64,000 nucleotides of DNA from Halomonas socia (GTDB lineage: Bacteria; Pseudomonadota; Gammaproteobacteria; Pseudomonadales; Halomonadaceae): contig NZ_CP048812.1 of NCBI RefSeq assembly GCF_010977575.1, forward strand, positions 124,001-188,000, read 5' to 3'. Positions 42,121-51,461 of the stretch are shown here, one piece after another. Below the pieces are notes generated by a model that was given only the letters and a program-made list of their open reading frames with translations, made no database searches and had not been told where the DNA came from. The number at the start of each line of letters is the position of its first letter. Within the stretch, counting starts at the first letter, position 1. The translations under genes and the position numbers were made by a program.

Positions 42121-43152
42121 ATGCTGACCTTCCATTCGCCCGATACCCAACTGCGCCAACCCGTCAGCGAACTTCACGGCGGCGAAATGGTGTCCCCCTT
42201 CGAATGCCCGGCACGGGTCGAGATCATTCTGCGCCATCTGCGCGCCTCGTCGCTGGGCGAGATTCGTGCCCCCCGGTCCTACGGGCTCGATCCCGTGCTC
42301 GCCGTTCACGACCGCGACTACGTCGACTTCCTGGCCGGCTGCTGGGACGCCTGGCAAGCTGCCGGACTGCCCGGCGAACCGATGCCGTCGGTGTGGCCTA
42401 GCCGGCGCATGCGCGGCGACCGCATTCCCGAGCACATCGACGGCAAGCTCGGCTACTACGCCCTGGCCGCCGAGACGGCGATCTGCGCCGGCACCTTCGC
42501 CGCCGCTCAGGCCAGCAAGGATATCGCCCTCGCCGCCACGGACCACGTGCTGGACAATGCCACCCCCGCCTTCGGCCTGTGCCGCCCGCCCGGCCATCAC
42601 GCCGCAAGCGACCAGTACGGCGGCTACTGCTTCTTCAACAATGCCGCCATCGCCGCCCAGCATGCCCTCGACCGTGGCCTGGCGCGGGTCGCCATCCTCG
42701 ACGTCGACTACCATCACGGCAACGGCACCCAGCAGATCTTCTATGACCGCGACGATGTGCTGTTCTTGTCGCTGCATGGCGATCCCCTCGAGGCCTTTCC
42801 CTATTTTCTCGGGCATGCCGACGAGACCGGCAGCGGCCGCGGCGCGGGCTACAACGTCAACTATCCACTGCCTACCGGCACCGACTACCCTCGCTGGCGC
42901 CAGGCGCTGGAGCAGGCCATGCAGCGGATTGGCGACTATCGCCCCGAACTGCTGATCGTTTCCCTCGGCGTCGACACCTACGAGCACGACCCGATCAGCG
43001 CCTTCAAGCTCGCCAGCGACGACTTCGGCGACTACGGCCGACGCCTGGCCCAGCTCGGTTTGCCTACCGTCTTCCTGCTCGAGGGTGGCTATGCCGTGGA
43101 GGAGATCGGCCACAACGTGGTCAAGGTGCTACACGGCTTCGAATCGGCATGA
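42121..43152 (+). CDS. Histone-deacetylase-family amidohydrolase (acetylpolyamine deacetylase-like)
   Basis: A 343-residue zinc hydrolase. Zinc and catalytic motifs are complete: the His pair in CRPPGHHAASDQYGG, the Asp-His pair in LDVDYHHGNGTQ and the Asp in GVDTYEHDPI. Bacterial members with this pattern remove acetyl groups from acetylpolyamines or similar amides. The start ATG 42121 (MLTFHSPDTQ) is the family start; the frame to 42022 is not homologous. Adjacent to a secreted dienelactone hydrolase, without clear functional link. Confidence 0.9.
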   Translation: MLTFHSPDTQLRQPVSELHGGEMVSPFECPARVEIILRHLRASSLGEIRAPRSYGLDPVLAVHDRDYVDFLAGCWDAWQAAGLPGEPMPSVWPSRRMRGDRIPEHIDGKLGYYALAAETAICAGTFAAAQASKDIALAATDHVLDNATPAFGLCRPPGHHAASDQYGGYCFFNNAAIAAQHALDRGLARVAILDVDYHHGNGTQQIFYDRDDVLFLSLHGDPLEAFPYFLGHADETGSGRGAGYNVNYPLPTGTDYPRWRQALEQAMQRIGDYRPELLIVSLGVDTYEHDPISAFKLASDDFGDYGRRLAQLGLPTVFLLEGGYAVEEIGHNVVKVLHGFESA

Positions 43153-43232
43153 CGCCAACGGCAGGATCGCGCCGCGACGGCTATGTTGGAAGTGACGCGC
43201 AGGACGCTCTCACCCGCTCAGGAGACTTCGAC

Positions 43233-44072
43233 ATGCACAAGCCACTCATCATTCTCTGCCTCGTCGCCGGGCTTTTCGCCACGCCGGCCCTGGCCCAGAG
43301 CGACGCCGACCAAGCCGACCAGCCCCCCATCTCCTGGGGCCCGCAGGTGGAGGGCGAGCGCTTCGAATACAGTGCCGACGGCGAGACCTATCACGGCTAC
43401 CTGGCGCGCAGCGCCAGCGACGAGACGCCGCGCCCCGCGGTGTTGATCGTGCATGAGTGGTGGGGGCTCAACGACTACGTCAAGCAGCGCGCCGACCAGC
43501 TCGCCGCGCTCGGCTTCGTGGCCCTCGCCGTGGACATGTACGGAGAAGGACAGGTCGCCGATCATCCCGACCAGGCCGGAGAGTTCTCCTCCCAGGTGAT
43601 GCAAAACTGGCCCGGCGCGCGTAGCCGCCTCGAGGCAGCCATGGCGCAACTGCGCGAGCATCCCGCCGTGGCCGACGGCGGCATGGCGGCGATCGGCTAC
43701 TGCTTCGGCGGCAGCGTAGTGATGAACATGGCCCTGGCCGGCATGCCGCTGGATGCCGTGGTCAGCTATCACGGCGGCCCCACCCAGGCCGTGCAATCCC
43801 CCGCCAGCTTCGACGGCGCGGTGCAGATCCACAACGGCGCCGCCGATCCGATGGTATCCCAGGACGATCTCGGTGCCATGGCCAGCGTCCTTACCGCCAC
43901 CGGCGCCGAGGTGGAAGTGATCAACTATCACGACGCCACCCACGGCTTCACCAACCCCGGCGCCGATGCCGCGGGTGAAGAGTTCGGCCTGCCGCTGGGC
44001 TACGACCCCATCGCCGATGCCGCCTCCTGGCAAGCCACCCTGCTGCTACTGGATCGCACCCTGAACGAATGA
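43233..44072 (+). CDS. Exported dienelactone hydrolase family protein
   Basis: A 279-residue alpha/beta hydrolase with a signal peptide (MHKPLIILCLVAGLFATPAL then AQ). The family nucleophile Cys is in IGYCFGGSVVMNM, with the His in YHDATHGFTNPG and the segment VLIVHEWWGLNDYVKQRADQLA near the start of the domain. Most DLH enzymes are cytoplasmic, so export points to a periplasmic ester or lactone substrate. ATG 43233 with AGGAG eight bases upstream was chosen; the frame start at 43149 overlaps the previous gene. Confidence 0.87.
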   Translation: MHKPLIILCLVAGLFATPALAQSDADQADQPPISWGPQVEGERFEYSADGETYHGYLARSASDETPRPAVLIVHEWWGLNDYVKQRADQLAALGFVALAVDMYGEGQVADHPDQAGEFSSQVMQNWPGARSRLEAAMAQLREHPAVADGGMAAIGYCFGGSVVMNMALAGMPLDAVVSYHGGPTQAVQSPASFDGAVQIHNGAADPMVSQDDLGAMASVLTATGAEVEVINYHDATHGFTNPGADAAGEEFGLPLGYDPIADAASWQATLLLLDRTLNE

Positions 44073-44192
44073 GCCAGGCCACTTTTTTTCGTCGACCTGA
44101 ATCCGATCACCACTCTCTCGCGTAGCTAGCGATAGACCCATCGCCTTCCACTTCAACCTTGATGGGTCATAGAGAGCCGGGCACCCGGCTCG

Positions 44193-44429
44193 GTGGTTGG
44201 CTACTCACCGCTCAAGGAAGGCGAAAACATTGACGTGACCGCCATCCTCACCGAAGCGGTCGTTCCCAGTGACTACCTGATGCTGATGATCCACGCTGAG
44301 GAGGGCGGCATGGAAACCGGCATCTTCGAGTACACCCTGGGGGCGTCCGAAGACGGCCCGAGGCAATCCCCAGCGGCAGATGCGCCCCTGATGTCCAGCA
44401 GAACGATTGACAAGCCGATGTTCCTTTAA
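44193..44429 (+). pseudogene. Fragment of a DUF7282-like exported protein
   Basis: The frame contains YSPLKEGENIDVTAILTEAV and LMLMIHAEEGGMETGIFEYT, resembling the C-terminal part of DUF7282-type domains. There is no signal peptide or N-terminal half, and the last 25 residues look unrelated, so this is a remnant. A hairpin GAGCCGGG/CCCGGCTC (44174-44191) lies at its left edge. Confidence 0.45.
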
Positions 44430-44453
44430 TAGAACGTTCATTAAAAGGAACAA
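44420..44453. promoter_or_regulatory. Operator-like nested palindrome before the regulator-azlCD operon
   Basis: Outer arms TGTTCCTTTAAT and ATTAAAAGGAACA flank the perfect 8-base palindrome GAACGTTC (44433-44440). It lies 15 bases before the start of the XRE-cupin gene, so the regulator probably binds here and represses its own operon. Confidence 0.55.
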
Positions 44454-44467
44454 CTGGAATCGCCTTC

Positions 44468-44998
44468 ATGGACAAGTTCTCCCTCGGCACTCTGGGCCAG
44501 CACCTGCAGTCCCTGCGCCAGGCCAAGGGTTGGTCGCTGTCGCAGCTGGCCGCCGCTGCCGGCATCGCCAAGTCGAACCTGTCGCGCCTCGAGCAGGGCA
44601 ACGGCAACCCCACTCTGGATACCATCTGGCGCCTGGCGGTGCAGCTGAAGGTGCCCTTCGGCACCCTGGTCGCCCCCATCGCGGTGCCGTTGGGCGAGGA
44701 CGGCGTGGAAGTACGCCTGATCGACCAGGGCAAGGACCATCCCCAGGTCGATGCCTACTGGATGCGCTGCGCCCCGCACACCCTGCGTCTCGCTGAGCCC
44801 CACACCCCCGGCGCCCAGGAGTCCCTGACCCTGATCAGCGGCAGCCTGGAGGCTGGGCCGCAGGGCGCTACCCAACATCTCGCGGCCGGCGACAGCCTGT
44901 CCTTCGCCGCCGACCGCCCGCACCTTTACCGTACCCACGACACCTGGGCCACCCTGCTGCTGACCATTGTCTACACCGGCCAAGGAGACACCCCATGA
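44468..44998 (+). CDS. XRE-family regulator with cupin sensor domain
   Basis: A 176-residue transcription factor: N-terminal helix-turn-helix (LRQAKGWSLSQLAAAAGIAKSNLSRLEQG, about 15-45) and a C-terminal cupin (about 100-170, with LTLISGSLEAGPQGATQHLAAGD). Such regulators sense small metabolites and often sit beside amino-acid exporters. The stop overlaps azlC by four bases, placing sensor and exporter in one operon behind the palindrome at 44420. Confidence 0.88.
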   Translation: MDKFSLGTLGQHLQSLRQAKGWSLSQLAAAAGIAKSNLSRLEQGNGNPTLDTIWRLAVQLKVPFGTLVAPIAVPLGEDGVEVRLIDQGKDHPQVDAYWMRCAPHTLRLAEPHTPGAQESLTLISGSLEAGPQGATQHLAAGDSLSFAADRPHLYRTHDTWATLLLTIVYTGQGDTP

Positions 44999-45738
44999 GC
45001 CAGGCCACCCAGACGCTGCCTCGATCCTGGCTGACCGGCACGCGCGAGGCCATCCCGCTGCTCGGCGGCTATGTGCCGGTGGCGATCTCCTTCGGGCTGA
45101 TCGCCACCCAGGCCGGCTTCAGCGCCTGGGAAGCCGTACTGATCTCGACGCTGCTGTATGCCGGCGCCTCGCAGTTCCTGTTCGTCGGCATGGTCGCCGC
45201 CGGGGCGCCGCTATGGCTGGTGGTGGCCATGACGCTGCTGATCAACCTGCGCCATGTGGTCTACGCCCCCAACCTGGCCCCGTGGCTAACGCCAAACCGC
45301 GCCTGGCCCTGGCTGATGCACGGCCTCACCGATCAGATCTTCGCCCTGGCCCACGCTCGCCTGCCCCAACTGCCGGCCGCCCAGCGCCTCGGCTGGTTCG
45401 GCGGCGCTGCCCTGCTGGCCTGGACGAGCTGGATCGGCGGCACCGCCCTGGGGGCAGTGGCCGGCGGCGAGCTGATCGCCCGCTGGGCGCTGATGGGCGA
45501 GATACTGCCCTTCGCCCTGCCCGCCCTGTTCCTGGTGCTGATAGCGCCGCGCTTTACCTCGCGGCGCTGGAGCCTGGCGCTGGGCTTGACCATCCTGATC
45601 GCCCTGGCGCTGACGATCCTGGGACTGACCAACCTGGCGATCCCCATCGCCGCCGCCTGCGGCGCGCTGTGCTTCCAGATCGTCAAGTGCGGCAACGCCA
45701 AGAAAGCAGAACACGCGCAAGGAGGCCGTGATGAGTAG
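44995..45738 (+). CDS. azlC: Branched-chain amino acid exporter, large subunit AzlC
   Basis: A 247-residue membrane protein of the AzlC family, with the characteristic GGYVPVAISFGLIATQAGFS at the N-terminus and INLRHVVYAPNLAPWL in mid-protein. With AzlD it exports branched-chain amino acids or analogues. It overlaps the regulator by ATGA, and azlD begins inside its 3' end. Confidence 0.92.
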   Translation: MSQATQTLPRSWLTGTREAIPLLGGYVPVAISFGLIATQAGFSAWEAVLISTLLYAGASQFLFVGMVAAGAPLWLVVAMTLLINLRHVVYAPNLAPWLTPNRAWPWLMHGLTDQIFALAHARLPQLPAAQRLGWFGGAALLAWTSWIGGTALGAVAGGELIARWALMGEILPFALPALFLVLIAPRFTSRRWSLALGLTILIALALTILGLTNLAIPIAAACGALCFQIVKCGNAKKAEHAQGGRDE

Positions 45739-46069
45739 CGCCCTGTGGATCGCCGTGCTCGCCTCGTCGCTAGGCACCCTGCTGATGCGCCTGCTGCCGC
45801 TGCTATGGATGCAGCGCCGCCTGGCGCGCCTCGATGATGGCGACGGCCTCGAGGCCATGCCCCAGTGGCTCAGCCTGCTCGGCCCGCTGATGATCGCCGC
45901 CGTGTTCGGCGTCTCGCTAATACCGGTGAATCCAGGCCTGCTGTCCTGGATCGCCACCGCCATCGGCATGTTCGCCACCCTGGCCGTGTGGTACCGGCTA
46001 CGCTCGCTGGGCTGGCCGGTGGCGGCCGGCGTCGCGGCCTATGGCGCCGTGGTGATGCTGCTTGGCTGA
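45728..46069 (+). CDS. azlD: Branched-chain amino acid exporter, small subunit AzlD
   Basis: A 113-residue, four-helix membrane protein of the AzlD family (SLGTLLMRLLPLLWMQRRL at the start; WLSLLGPLMIAAVFGVSLIPV in the middle). It overlaps azlC by 11 bases, the common translational coupling for this pair. It ends facing the FitB-type toxin gene. Confidence 0.9.
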   Translation: MMSSALWIAVLASSLGTLLMRLLPLLWMQRRLARLDDGDGLEAMPQWLSLLGPLMIAAVFGVSLIPVNPGLLSWIATAIGMFATLAVWYRLRSLGWPVAAGVAAYGAVVMLLG

Positions 46070-46076
46070 GCCATGT

Positions 46077-46499
46077 TCAGGCGACTTCCCAAGGGTTGAG
46101 CGTCGTGATGCCCAACGTCTCGAAATCCTTTATGTTGCGTGTCGCCAACACCGCTCCATGCTGGAGGCAGATAGCCGCAATTTGCGCATCGGCCATATGC
46201 ACTGGCCTTCCCCGGCTCTCACTAGCCGCGACCTGCTCGGCATAGTGCGCCGCGGCGTGGCTATCGAATGGCAGAATTCGGCCAGCGAAGTCCTCCTCGA
46301 ACATTGCCGCCGCCATGGCGGCGAAACCCGCTTTGCGTCTGCCGTCGGGCAGGCGTTCGATCCCATGGAGGATTTCAGCCACCGTAATAGCGGAAATGGT
46401 CACCCAGGCGGCGTCCTGACGATCCAGCCAGTCGACAACGCGAGGGTCTGGCTCAGGTCGCATCAGCTCGGACAGCACGTTGGTATCCAACACCATCAT
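46077..46499 (-). CDS. fitB: PIN-domain toxin, FitB/VapC type
   Basis: A 140-residue metal-dependent RNase toxin. Acidic active-site residues are seen in MVLDTNVLSELMRP, TVAEILHGIERLP and VHMADAQIAAICLQHG, in the FitB pattern. The ATG overlaps the antitoxin stop by four bases. All motifs are complete, so the toxin should be active unless bound by FitA. It lies next to a nuclease remnant, a sign of an insertion-prone locus. Confidence 0.9.
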   Translation of the reverse strand: MMVLDTNVLSELMRPEPDPRVVDWLDRQDAAWVTISAITVAEILHGIERLPDGRRKAGFAAMAAAMFEEDFAGRILPFDSHAAAHYAEQVAASESRGRPVHMADAQIAAICLQHGAVLATRNIKDFETLGITTLNPWEVA

Positions 46500-46738
46500 G
46501 CCCCGAACTCCGGATCGCGAGGCTTATCCGACCTCGAAGGCACGTTCAGCTCGACGCCTCCGACTTGGGCAAATCGCTCCTGAATACGACTCCCCAGCCC
46601 CGCTTGCTGGGGCTGGTTCAGCGCGTTACGCAGGATAATACGCACCTCCTCTTCCATGGAGTGACCATGTTTCGCCGCCTCCATGCGAAGCTGAGCCTTT
46701 AGTTGCTCGTCCAAATTGCGGATAGTCATCGATGCCAT
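46496..46738 (-). CDS. fitA: Ribbon-helix-helix antitoxin, FitA type
   Basis: An 80-residue antitoxin. The N-terminus MASMTIRNLDEQLKAQLRME forms the ribbon-helix-helix that binds the operon promoter, and the C-terminal tail (VPSRSDKPRDPEFGA) would neutralise the toxin. The start at 46738 was preferred to the frame start at 46798, which adds an unrelated tail. Confidence 0.88.
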   Translation of the reverse strand: MASMTIRNLDEQLKAQLRMEAAKHGHSMEEEVRIILRNALNQPQQAGLGSRIQERFAQVGGVELNVPSRSDKPRDPEFGA

Positions 46739-46794
46739 GCCAGCCTCCACGCATGATTGCAGTGCAATCAATGATAGCATATACCAACGAGCCG

Positions 46795-46926
46795 TCATTT
46801 CTCGGCTACGACGGGCCAGGCAGTGCAGCGCCCTACTTCCAGCTCGCCCCCTTCCGCTCCTCGGACCATGACCCGGTGGTGGTCTCTACCTGTCAACGGA
46901 AGAAGATGCGAAAGGGGATGCAATAG
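46795..46926 (+). pseudogene. C-terminal remnant of an exo/endonuclease-phosphatase family protein
   Basis: The frame reads SFLGYDGPGSAAPYFQLA then PFRSSDHDPVVV. The SDHDPV motif is the hallmark end of endonuclease/exonuclease/phosphatase domains, as in large secreted nucleases. Everything before it is missing, and the fragment abuts the FitAB promoter, so the body of the gene was probably lost when the toxin-antitoxin pair arrived. Confidence 0.6.
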
Positions 46927-46992
46927 CGGCCATTTGCCGCTAATAAGGGAAGCTGAAACTACAACGATAACTCAGCTCCAGAGAGGAATCCC

Positions 46993-48752
46993 ATGGAGTC
47001 ACCGCAGCACGCTGCCGACGCCCACCCCTGGATCCGCCACTACGGCCCGATTCCGGCCGAGCTGCCGCACCCGGAGCACCCCAACCTGGCCGCACTGATC
47101 AGCGCCAGCGCCGAGCGCTTCGCCGCCCAGAAAGCGTTTACCAGCTGCATGCCCAACGGCATGAACGGTTCCCTGAGCTATGCCCAGGTCGACGAAGCCT
47201 CCGACGCCTTCGCCGTCTACCTACGCGAAGGGCTGGGCCTGGCGCCCGGCAGCCGCGTCGCGGTGCAGCTGCCCAACTGCCTGAGCTACCCGGTGGTGGT
47301 CTTCGGCATCCTCAAGGCCGGCTGCGTGCTGGTGAACACCAACCCGCTCTACACTGCCTCGGAGATGGCCCAGCAGTTCCACGACAGTGGCGCCGAAGTG
47401 CTGGTGATCGTCGATATGTTCGTCGACAAGCTGCCCGAGGTGCTGCCGCGTACCGTCATCCGCCATGTGGTGGTGACCAGCCTGGCGCAGTTCTTCCCAC
47501 CCGTGGTTCGCCAGGTGGTGAAGGCGGTGCTCCAGTACTGGAACCGGGTGATCCCGCCCTGCCGCGTGGCGGTGGCCCCGCTTGGCCAGGCGCTGGCCCA
47601 GGGCAGGCGGCTGCGCCAGGCGCAAGGGATCGATGTCGCCGACTACTGGCGCGACCTGACACCAACCAGCCTCGCCGCGCTGCAGTACACCGGCGGTACC
47701 ACCGGCATTGCCAAGGGCGCCAGGCTCAGCCACGGCAACCTGCTCGCCAACGTGGCGCAGATCGACGCCATGGCCGGCTCGCATATCAGCGACGGCGAGG
47801 AGTGCGTGCTCACTGCCCTGCCGCTCTACCATATCTTCGCCTTCTCGGTGAACCTGCTCGCCTTCTTCAAGCATGGCGCCCACAACGTCCTGGTGCCCAA
47901 TCCGCGGCCAATCCAGAACCTGCAGCGGGCGGTCGAGAGCTACCCGATCAGTTGGATCAGCGGGGTCAACACTCTCTTCAACGCCCTGCTCAACGAGGAG
48001 TGGTTCACCCTCTACCCGCCGCGCCGGCTGCGCGCGGCGGCGGCCGGCGGCACGGCGCTGCATGCCGCCGTGGCCGAGCGCTGGGAGAAGGTCACCGGCA
48101 CCCCACTGGTGGAGGGCTACGGCCTCACCGAGAGCTCGCCGGTGGTGTGCTTCAATCCGCTGGTCGGGCTGCGCAAGCCGGGCAGCATCGGCATCCCGGT
48201 GCCGGGCACCGAGATCCGCCTGGTCGACGCCAGCGGCCGGCCGGTGGCCCGGGGTGAGGCGGGGGAGCTCACCGTCCGCGGGCCCCAGGTGATGCAGGGC
48301 TACTGGCAGCAGCCGGAGGCGAGCACCGAGACCCTGCGCGGGGCTGGCTGCATACCGGCGATGTGGCCGCCATGGACGAGGACGGCTATCTGCGCATCGT
48401 CGACCGCAAGAAGGACCTGATCCTGGTCAGCGGCTTCAACGTCTACCCCAACGAAGTGGAGGAGTGCATCGCCCTGCTCGACGCCGTGCATGAGGTGGGA
48501 GTGATCGGCGTGCCCGACGCCGAGACCGGCGAGGCCGTGCGCGCCTATATCGTCACCCGCGGCGAGCTCGGCCGCGACGCAGTGAAGGCCCACTGCCGGC
48601 AGCAGTTGGCACGCTACAAGGTGCCCAAGCAGATCGTGTTCGTCGGCGAACTGCCCAAGAGCCCCATCGGCAAGGTGCTGCGCAAGGATCTGCGCGCCGA
48701 CTACCTGAAGGATCACCCACAAGCCACCACCGCCGGGAGCCCCGCATGCTGA
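46993..48752 (+). pseudogene. Long-chain fatty acid-CoA ligase, split by one-base frameshift
   Basis: ANL-superfamily ligase that activates a carboxylic acid to its CoA ester. The first frame has the AMP-binding motif LQYTGGTTGIAKGARLSHG and VEGYGLTESSPVVCFNP; the second, in another frame, has DRKKDLILVSGFNVYPNEVE and the catalytic Lys region PKSPIGKVLRKDLR. One more G in the four-G run at 48340-48343 restores LRGGWLHTGDVAAMDEDGYL, giving about 586 residues, a normal FadD length. All motifs are intact, so sequencing error is likely. Its end overlaps the BASS transporter start. Confidence 0.85.
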
Positions 48753-49657
48753 GCCCACTCGAGGAAACGCTGCTGGCCATCATGATGGCCGTGATCATGC
48801 TGGGCATGGGGTCGTCGCTGACCTTCAAGGACTTCCGTATCGCCTTGCGCCACCCCCAGGCGATCGGCATCGGCTTCGCCTCCCAGTACCTGTTCATGCC
48901 GCTGCTCGCCTTCCTGATCGGCCGCGCCCTGCAGCTGCCTCCCATCCAGGCGGTGAGCCTGATTTTGATGGGCTGCGTGCCCGGCGGCACCACATCCAAT
49001 ATCTTCGCCTACTTCTCGAGGAGCCTGCTCGGCCTCTCCATCCTGATGACGGTCTGCTCGACCCTAGCAGCGGTGGTCATGGTGCCGCTGGTGCTGGCCT
49101 TCTATACCACCGGCATCGACGCGGCCTTTCGCATCCCCTCGGCCAATATCGTCGCGGTGCTGGGCGTGCTGCTGGTCCCGACCCTGCTGGGGATGTGGCT
49201 GCGCCGGCGCAACGCCAACCTCGGCGCCTGCACCGAGCTGATGGGCGGCATCCTCGGCGTGGTGGTGATCGTGTTCCTGATCGCGACCTGGGTGCCGCGC
49301 AACTGGCAACTGCTGATGACCACCAGCCCCGAGGTCTACCTGGCGGCCATTGGCCTGGGCCTGTGCGGCTTCGTCATCGGCTACTGGTTCAGCCGTGCGG
49401 CGCGACTCAACCCTTTGAAGGCGCGCACCGTGTCGCTTGAGACCGGGATCCAGAACGGGCCGCTCGCGGTGCTGATCGTCACCCTCTCGTTCACCGGCGA
49501 CACCCAGCAGCAGATGCTGCTGATCCCGGTGATGTACTCGCTGTTCATCGTCATCACCTCCACCTTCGTGACCTTCTACTACCGACGGCGCAGCCTGCGC
49601 GAGGAGCTATCCCGCGATCAGGCAAAGGTGGAAGCCGCGGCGCCGACCAGGGGCTGA
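48746..49657 (+). CDS. Bile acid:sodium symporter (BASS) family transporter
   Basis: A 303-residue membrane protein with about nine helices and the family segments MGCVPGGTTSNIFAYFSRS and VSLETGIQNGPLAVLIVTLSF. Members import organic acids or sterol-like anions with sodium. The ATG lies inside the last codons of the acyl-CoA ligase, so uptake of an acid and its CoA activation are probably linked; the actual substrate is unknown. Confidence 0.88.
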   Translation: MLSPLEETLLAIMMAVIMLGMGSSLTFKDFRIALRHPQAIGIGFASQYLFMPLLAFLIGRALQLPPIQAVSLILMGCVPGGTTSNIFAYFSRSLLGLSILMTVCSTLAAVVMVPLVLAFYTTGIDAAFRIPSANIVAVLGVLLVPTLLGMWLRRRNANLGACTELMGGILGVVVIVFLIATWVPRNWQLLMTTSPEVYLAAIGLGLCGFVIGYWFSRAARLNPLKARTVSLETGIQNGPLAVLIVTLSFTGDTQQQMLLIPVMYSLFIVITSTFVTFYYRRRSLREELSRDQAKVEAAAPTRG

Positions 49658-49804
49658 GTCGTTACCTGGGTCCGCGAGAACCGCCAAGCGAGGCGCTCAC
49701 AGGCTTGATCTGCCACTGGAATTTTTGCCATCCCGACTTCACCATTGCTGGAGGGATCCAATAGGGGCTCGTGTTGATGACTCATCATGGAGGAGGACGC
49801 GGCA

Positions 49805-51415
49805 ATGGCCGATCAACCACGCCAGCAAGTGGACTATGAGGATATTTCTGGGGGCCAGGGACCCGGTGAGCGATCCGCAAGCATGACCTGGGGCCTGCGA
49901 GCCTTCGGCTTGCTGATGGCACTGATCGTATGGCTCGCCATGGGCTTCGCCGAGGGACTCTCGTCGGACGCACGCTGGGTCGCCGCGATCGGTACCCTGA
50001 TGGCGGTCTGGTGGATGACCGAGGCGATCCCGCTCTCGGTGACCTCGCTGCTACCCATCGTACTGATCCCCATGCTCACCGAGCGGACCGTGAGCCAGGC
50101 CACGTCCCCCTATGCCAGTCCCATCGTGTTTCTGTTCCTCGGGGGATTTCTGATCGCCATCGCGATGGAGAAGTGGAACCTGCACCGCCGTATTGCGCTG
50201 CTGACGCTGGCACGAGTAGGTGTCGAGCCGAAGCGTATCGTGCTCGGCATGATGCTCGCTACGGGCTTTCTGTCGATGTGGGTCTCGAACACCGCGACGA
50301 CGCTGATGATGCTGCCGATCGGGCTCTCCGTACTGGCCCTGATCGTCGAGCGTAGCGACGGGACTGACACCCACGGACAGCCCGCGGAGCAGGAACATAC
50401 CCCGCACCAGCCGGGTCATGTGGACGACATATCCGACGACAATATCAAGCGCTTCGGCCTCTGCCTGCTGCTGGCGATCGCCTGGTCGGCCAGCATGGGC
50501 GGCCTCGGCACCCTGCTCGGCAGCCCGCCCAATGCCATCGTCGCCGGCTACGCCGCCGACGAGCTGGGGCGCAACATCGGCTTTCTCGAGTGGATGATGC
50601 TCGGCGTGCCGCTGGCCTTCACCTTCATCCTGGTGGGCTGGGTGCTGATGACCCGGGTGCTCTACCCCTTCAAGGTCGAGGAAATACTCGGTGGCAAGGA
50701 GATGATCACCGACGAGATCCGCAAGCTTGGCAGGTTCAGCCAGGGCGAAAAGATGGTGCTGCTGGTGTTCCTTTCGGCGGCATTCCTGTGGGTCGTGCCC
50801 GGCCTTCTCACCAATCTCCCCGGGATTGGCGATCGGTTGGGGCCCTTGGGCCAACTCAACGATACCGCTATCGCCATCGCCGCCGGCATCGCGATGTTCA
50901 TATTGCCCGGGAAAGGACGCGGCGAGATGGTACTGACCTGGCAGGATGCCGAGAAAGGGCTGCCGTGGGGGGTGCTGCTGCTGTTCGGCGGTGGCCTGAG
51001 CCTCGCCGGTGCCGTTGCCGCATCCGGCCTCGACAGCTGGTTCGGTGAGCAGGTCACCGTCCTCGGCATGCTGCCGATCATCCTGTTGGTTGCCGCCGTC
51101 GCCACGATCATCATGTTCCTGACCGAAGTGACCAGCAACACCGCCACCGCCGCGACCTTCATTCCCGTCCTCGGGGGCGTTGCCGTGGGCATCGGCGCGG
51201 ACCCGATGACGCTGCTCATCCCGGCCGCCTTTGCCGCCACCTGCGCCTTCATGCTGCCGGTGGGTACGCCGCCGAATGCCATCGTGTTCGGCACCGGTGC
51301 CGTCACCATCGGCCAGATGGCGCGTGGCGGGGTCGTGCTCAACGTCATCGGTATCGTCCTGATCACCCTCTTCTGCTACCTGATCGGCGGCTTCGCCCTC
51401 GGGCTGGCGTTCTGA
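49805..51415 (+). CDS. SLC13/DASS-family sodium:dicarboxylate (anion) symporter
   Basis: A 536-residue transporter with about eleven membrane segments. The two signature SNT-type motifs are present: SMWVSNTATTLMMLPIGLSV and EVTSNTATAATFIPVLGGVA, each followed by a PPNA motif (LGSPPNAIVAGYA and GTPPNAIVFGTG). Substrates in the family are succinate and other C4 dicarboxylates, citrate or sulphate. ATG 49805 has a GGAGGAGG site; an in-frame ATG at 49787 lies before it. Monocistronic, ending at the hairpin at 51428. Confidence 0.9.
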   Translation: MADQPRQQVDYEDISGGQGPGERSASMTWGLRAFGLLMALIVWLAMGFAEGLSSDARWVAAIGTLMAVWWMTEAIPLSVTSLLPIVLIPMLTERTVSQATSPYASPIVFLFLGGFLIAIAMEKWNLHRRIALLTLARVGVEPKRIVLGMMLATGFLSMWVSNTATTLMMLPIGLSVLALIVERSDGTDTHGQPAEQEHTPHQPGHVDDISDDNIKRFGLCLLLAIAWSASMGGLGTLLGSPPNAIVAGYAADELGRNIGFLEWMMLGVPLAFTFILVGWVLMTRVLYPFKVEEILGGKEMITDEIRKLGRFSQGEKMVLLVFLSAAFLWVVPGLLTNLPGIGDRLGPLGQLNDTAIAIAAGIAMFILPGKGRGEMVLTWQDAEKGLPWGVLLLFGGGLSLAGAVAASGLDSWFGEQVTVLGMLPIILLVAAVATIIMFLTEVTSNTATAATFIPVLGGVAVGIGADPMTLLIPAAFAATCAFMLPVGTPPNAIVFGTGAVTIGQMARGGVVLNVIGIVLITLFCYLIGGFALGLAF

Positions 51416-51427
51416 TCATTGGCGGTA

Positions 51428-51461
51428 AGCGGTGCCGGGTGGGTTGCTGCCTGGCACCGCT
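51428..51461 (+). terminator. Hairpin after the SLC13 gene
   Basis: AGCGGTGCC (51428-51436) pairs perfectly with GGCACCGCT (51453-51461), 13 bases beyond the stop. No T-run follows closely. Confidence 0.6.

Noticed and set aside
41941-43113. 390-codon frame antisense to the HDAC-like gene
   Set aside because: Shadow of a gene with complete zinc-binding motifs on the other strand.
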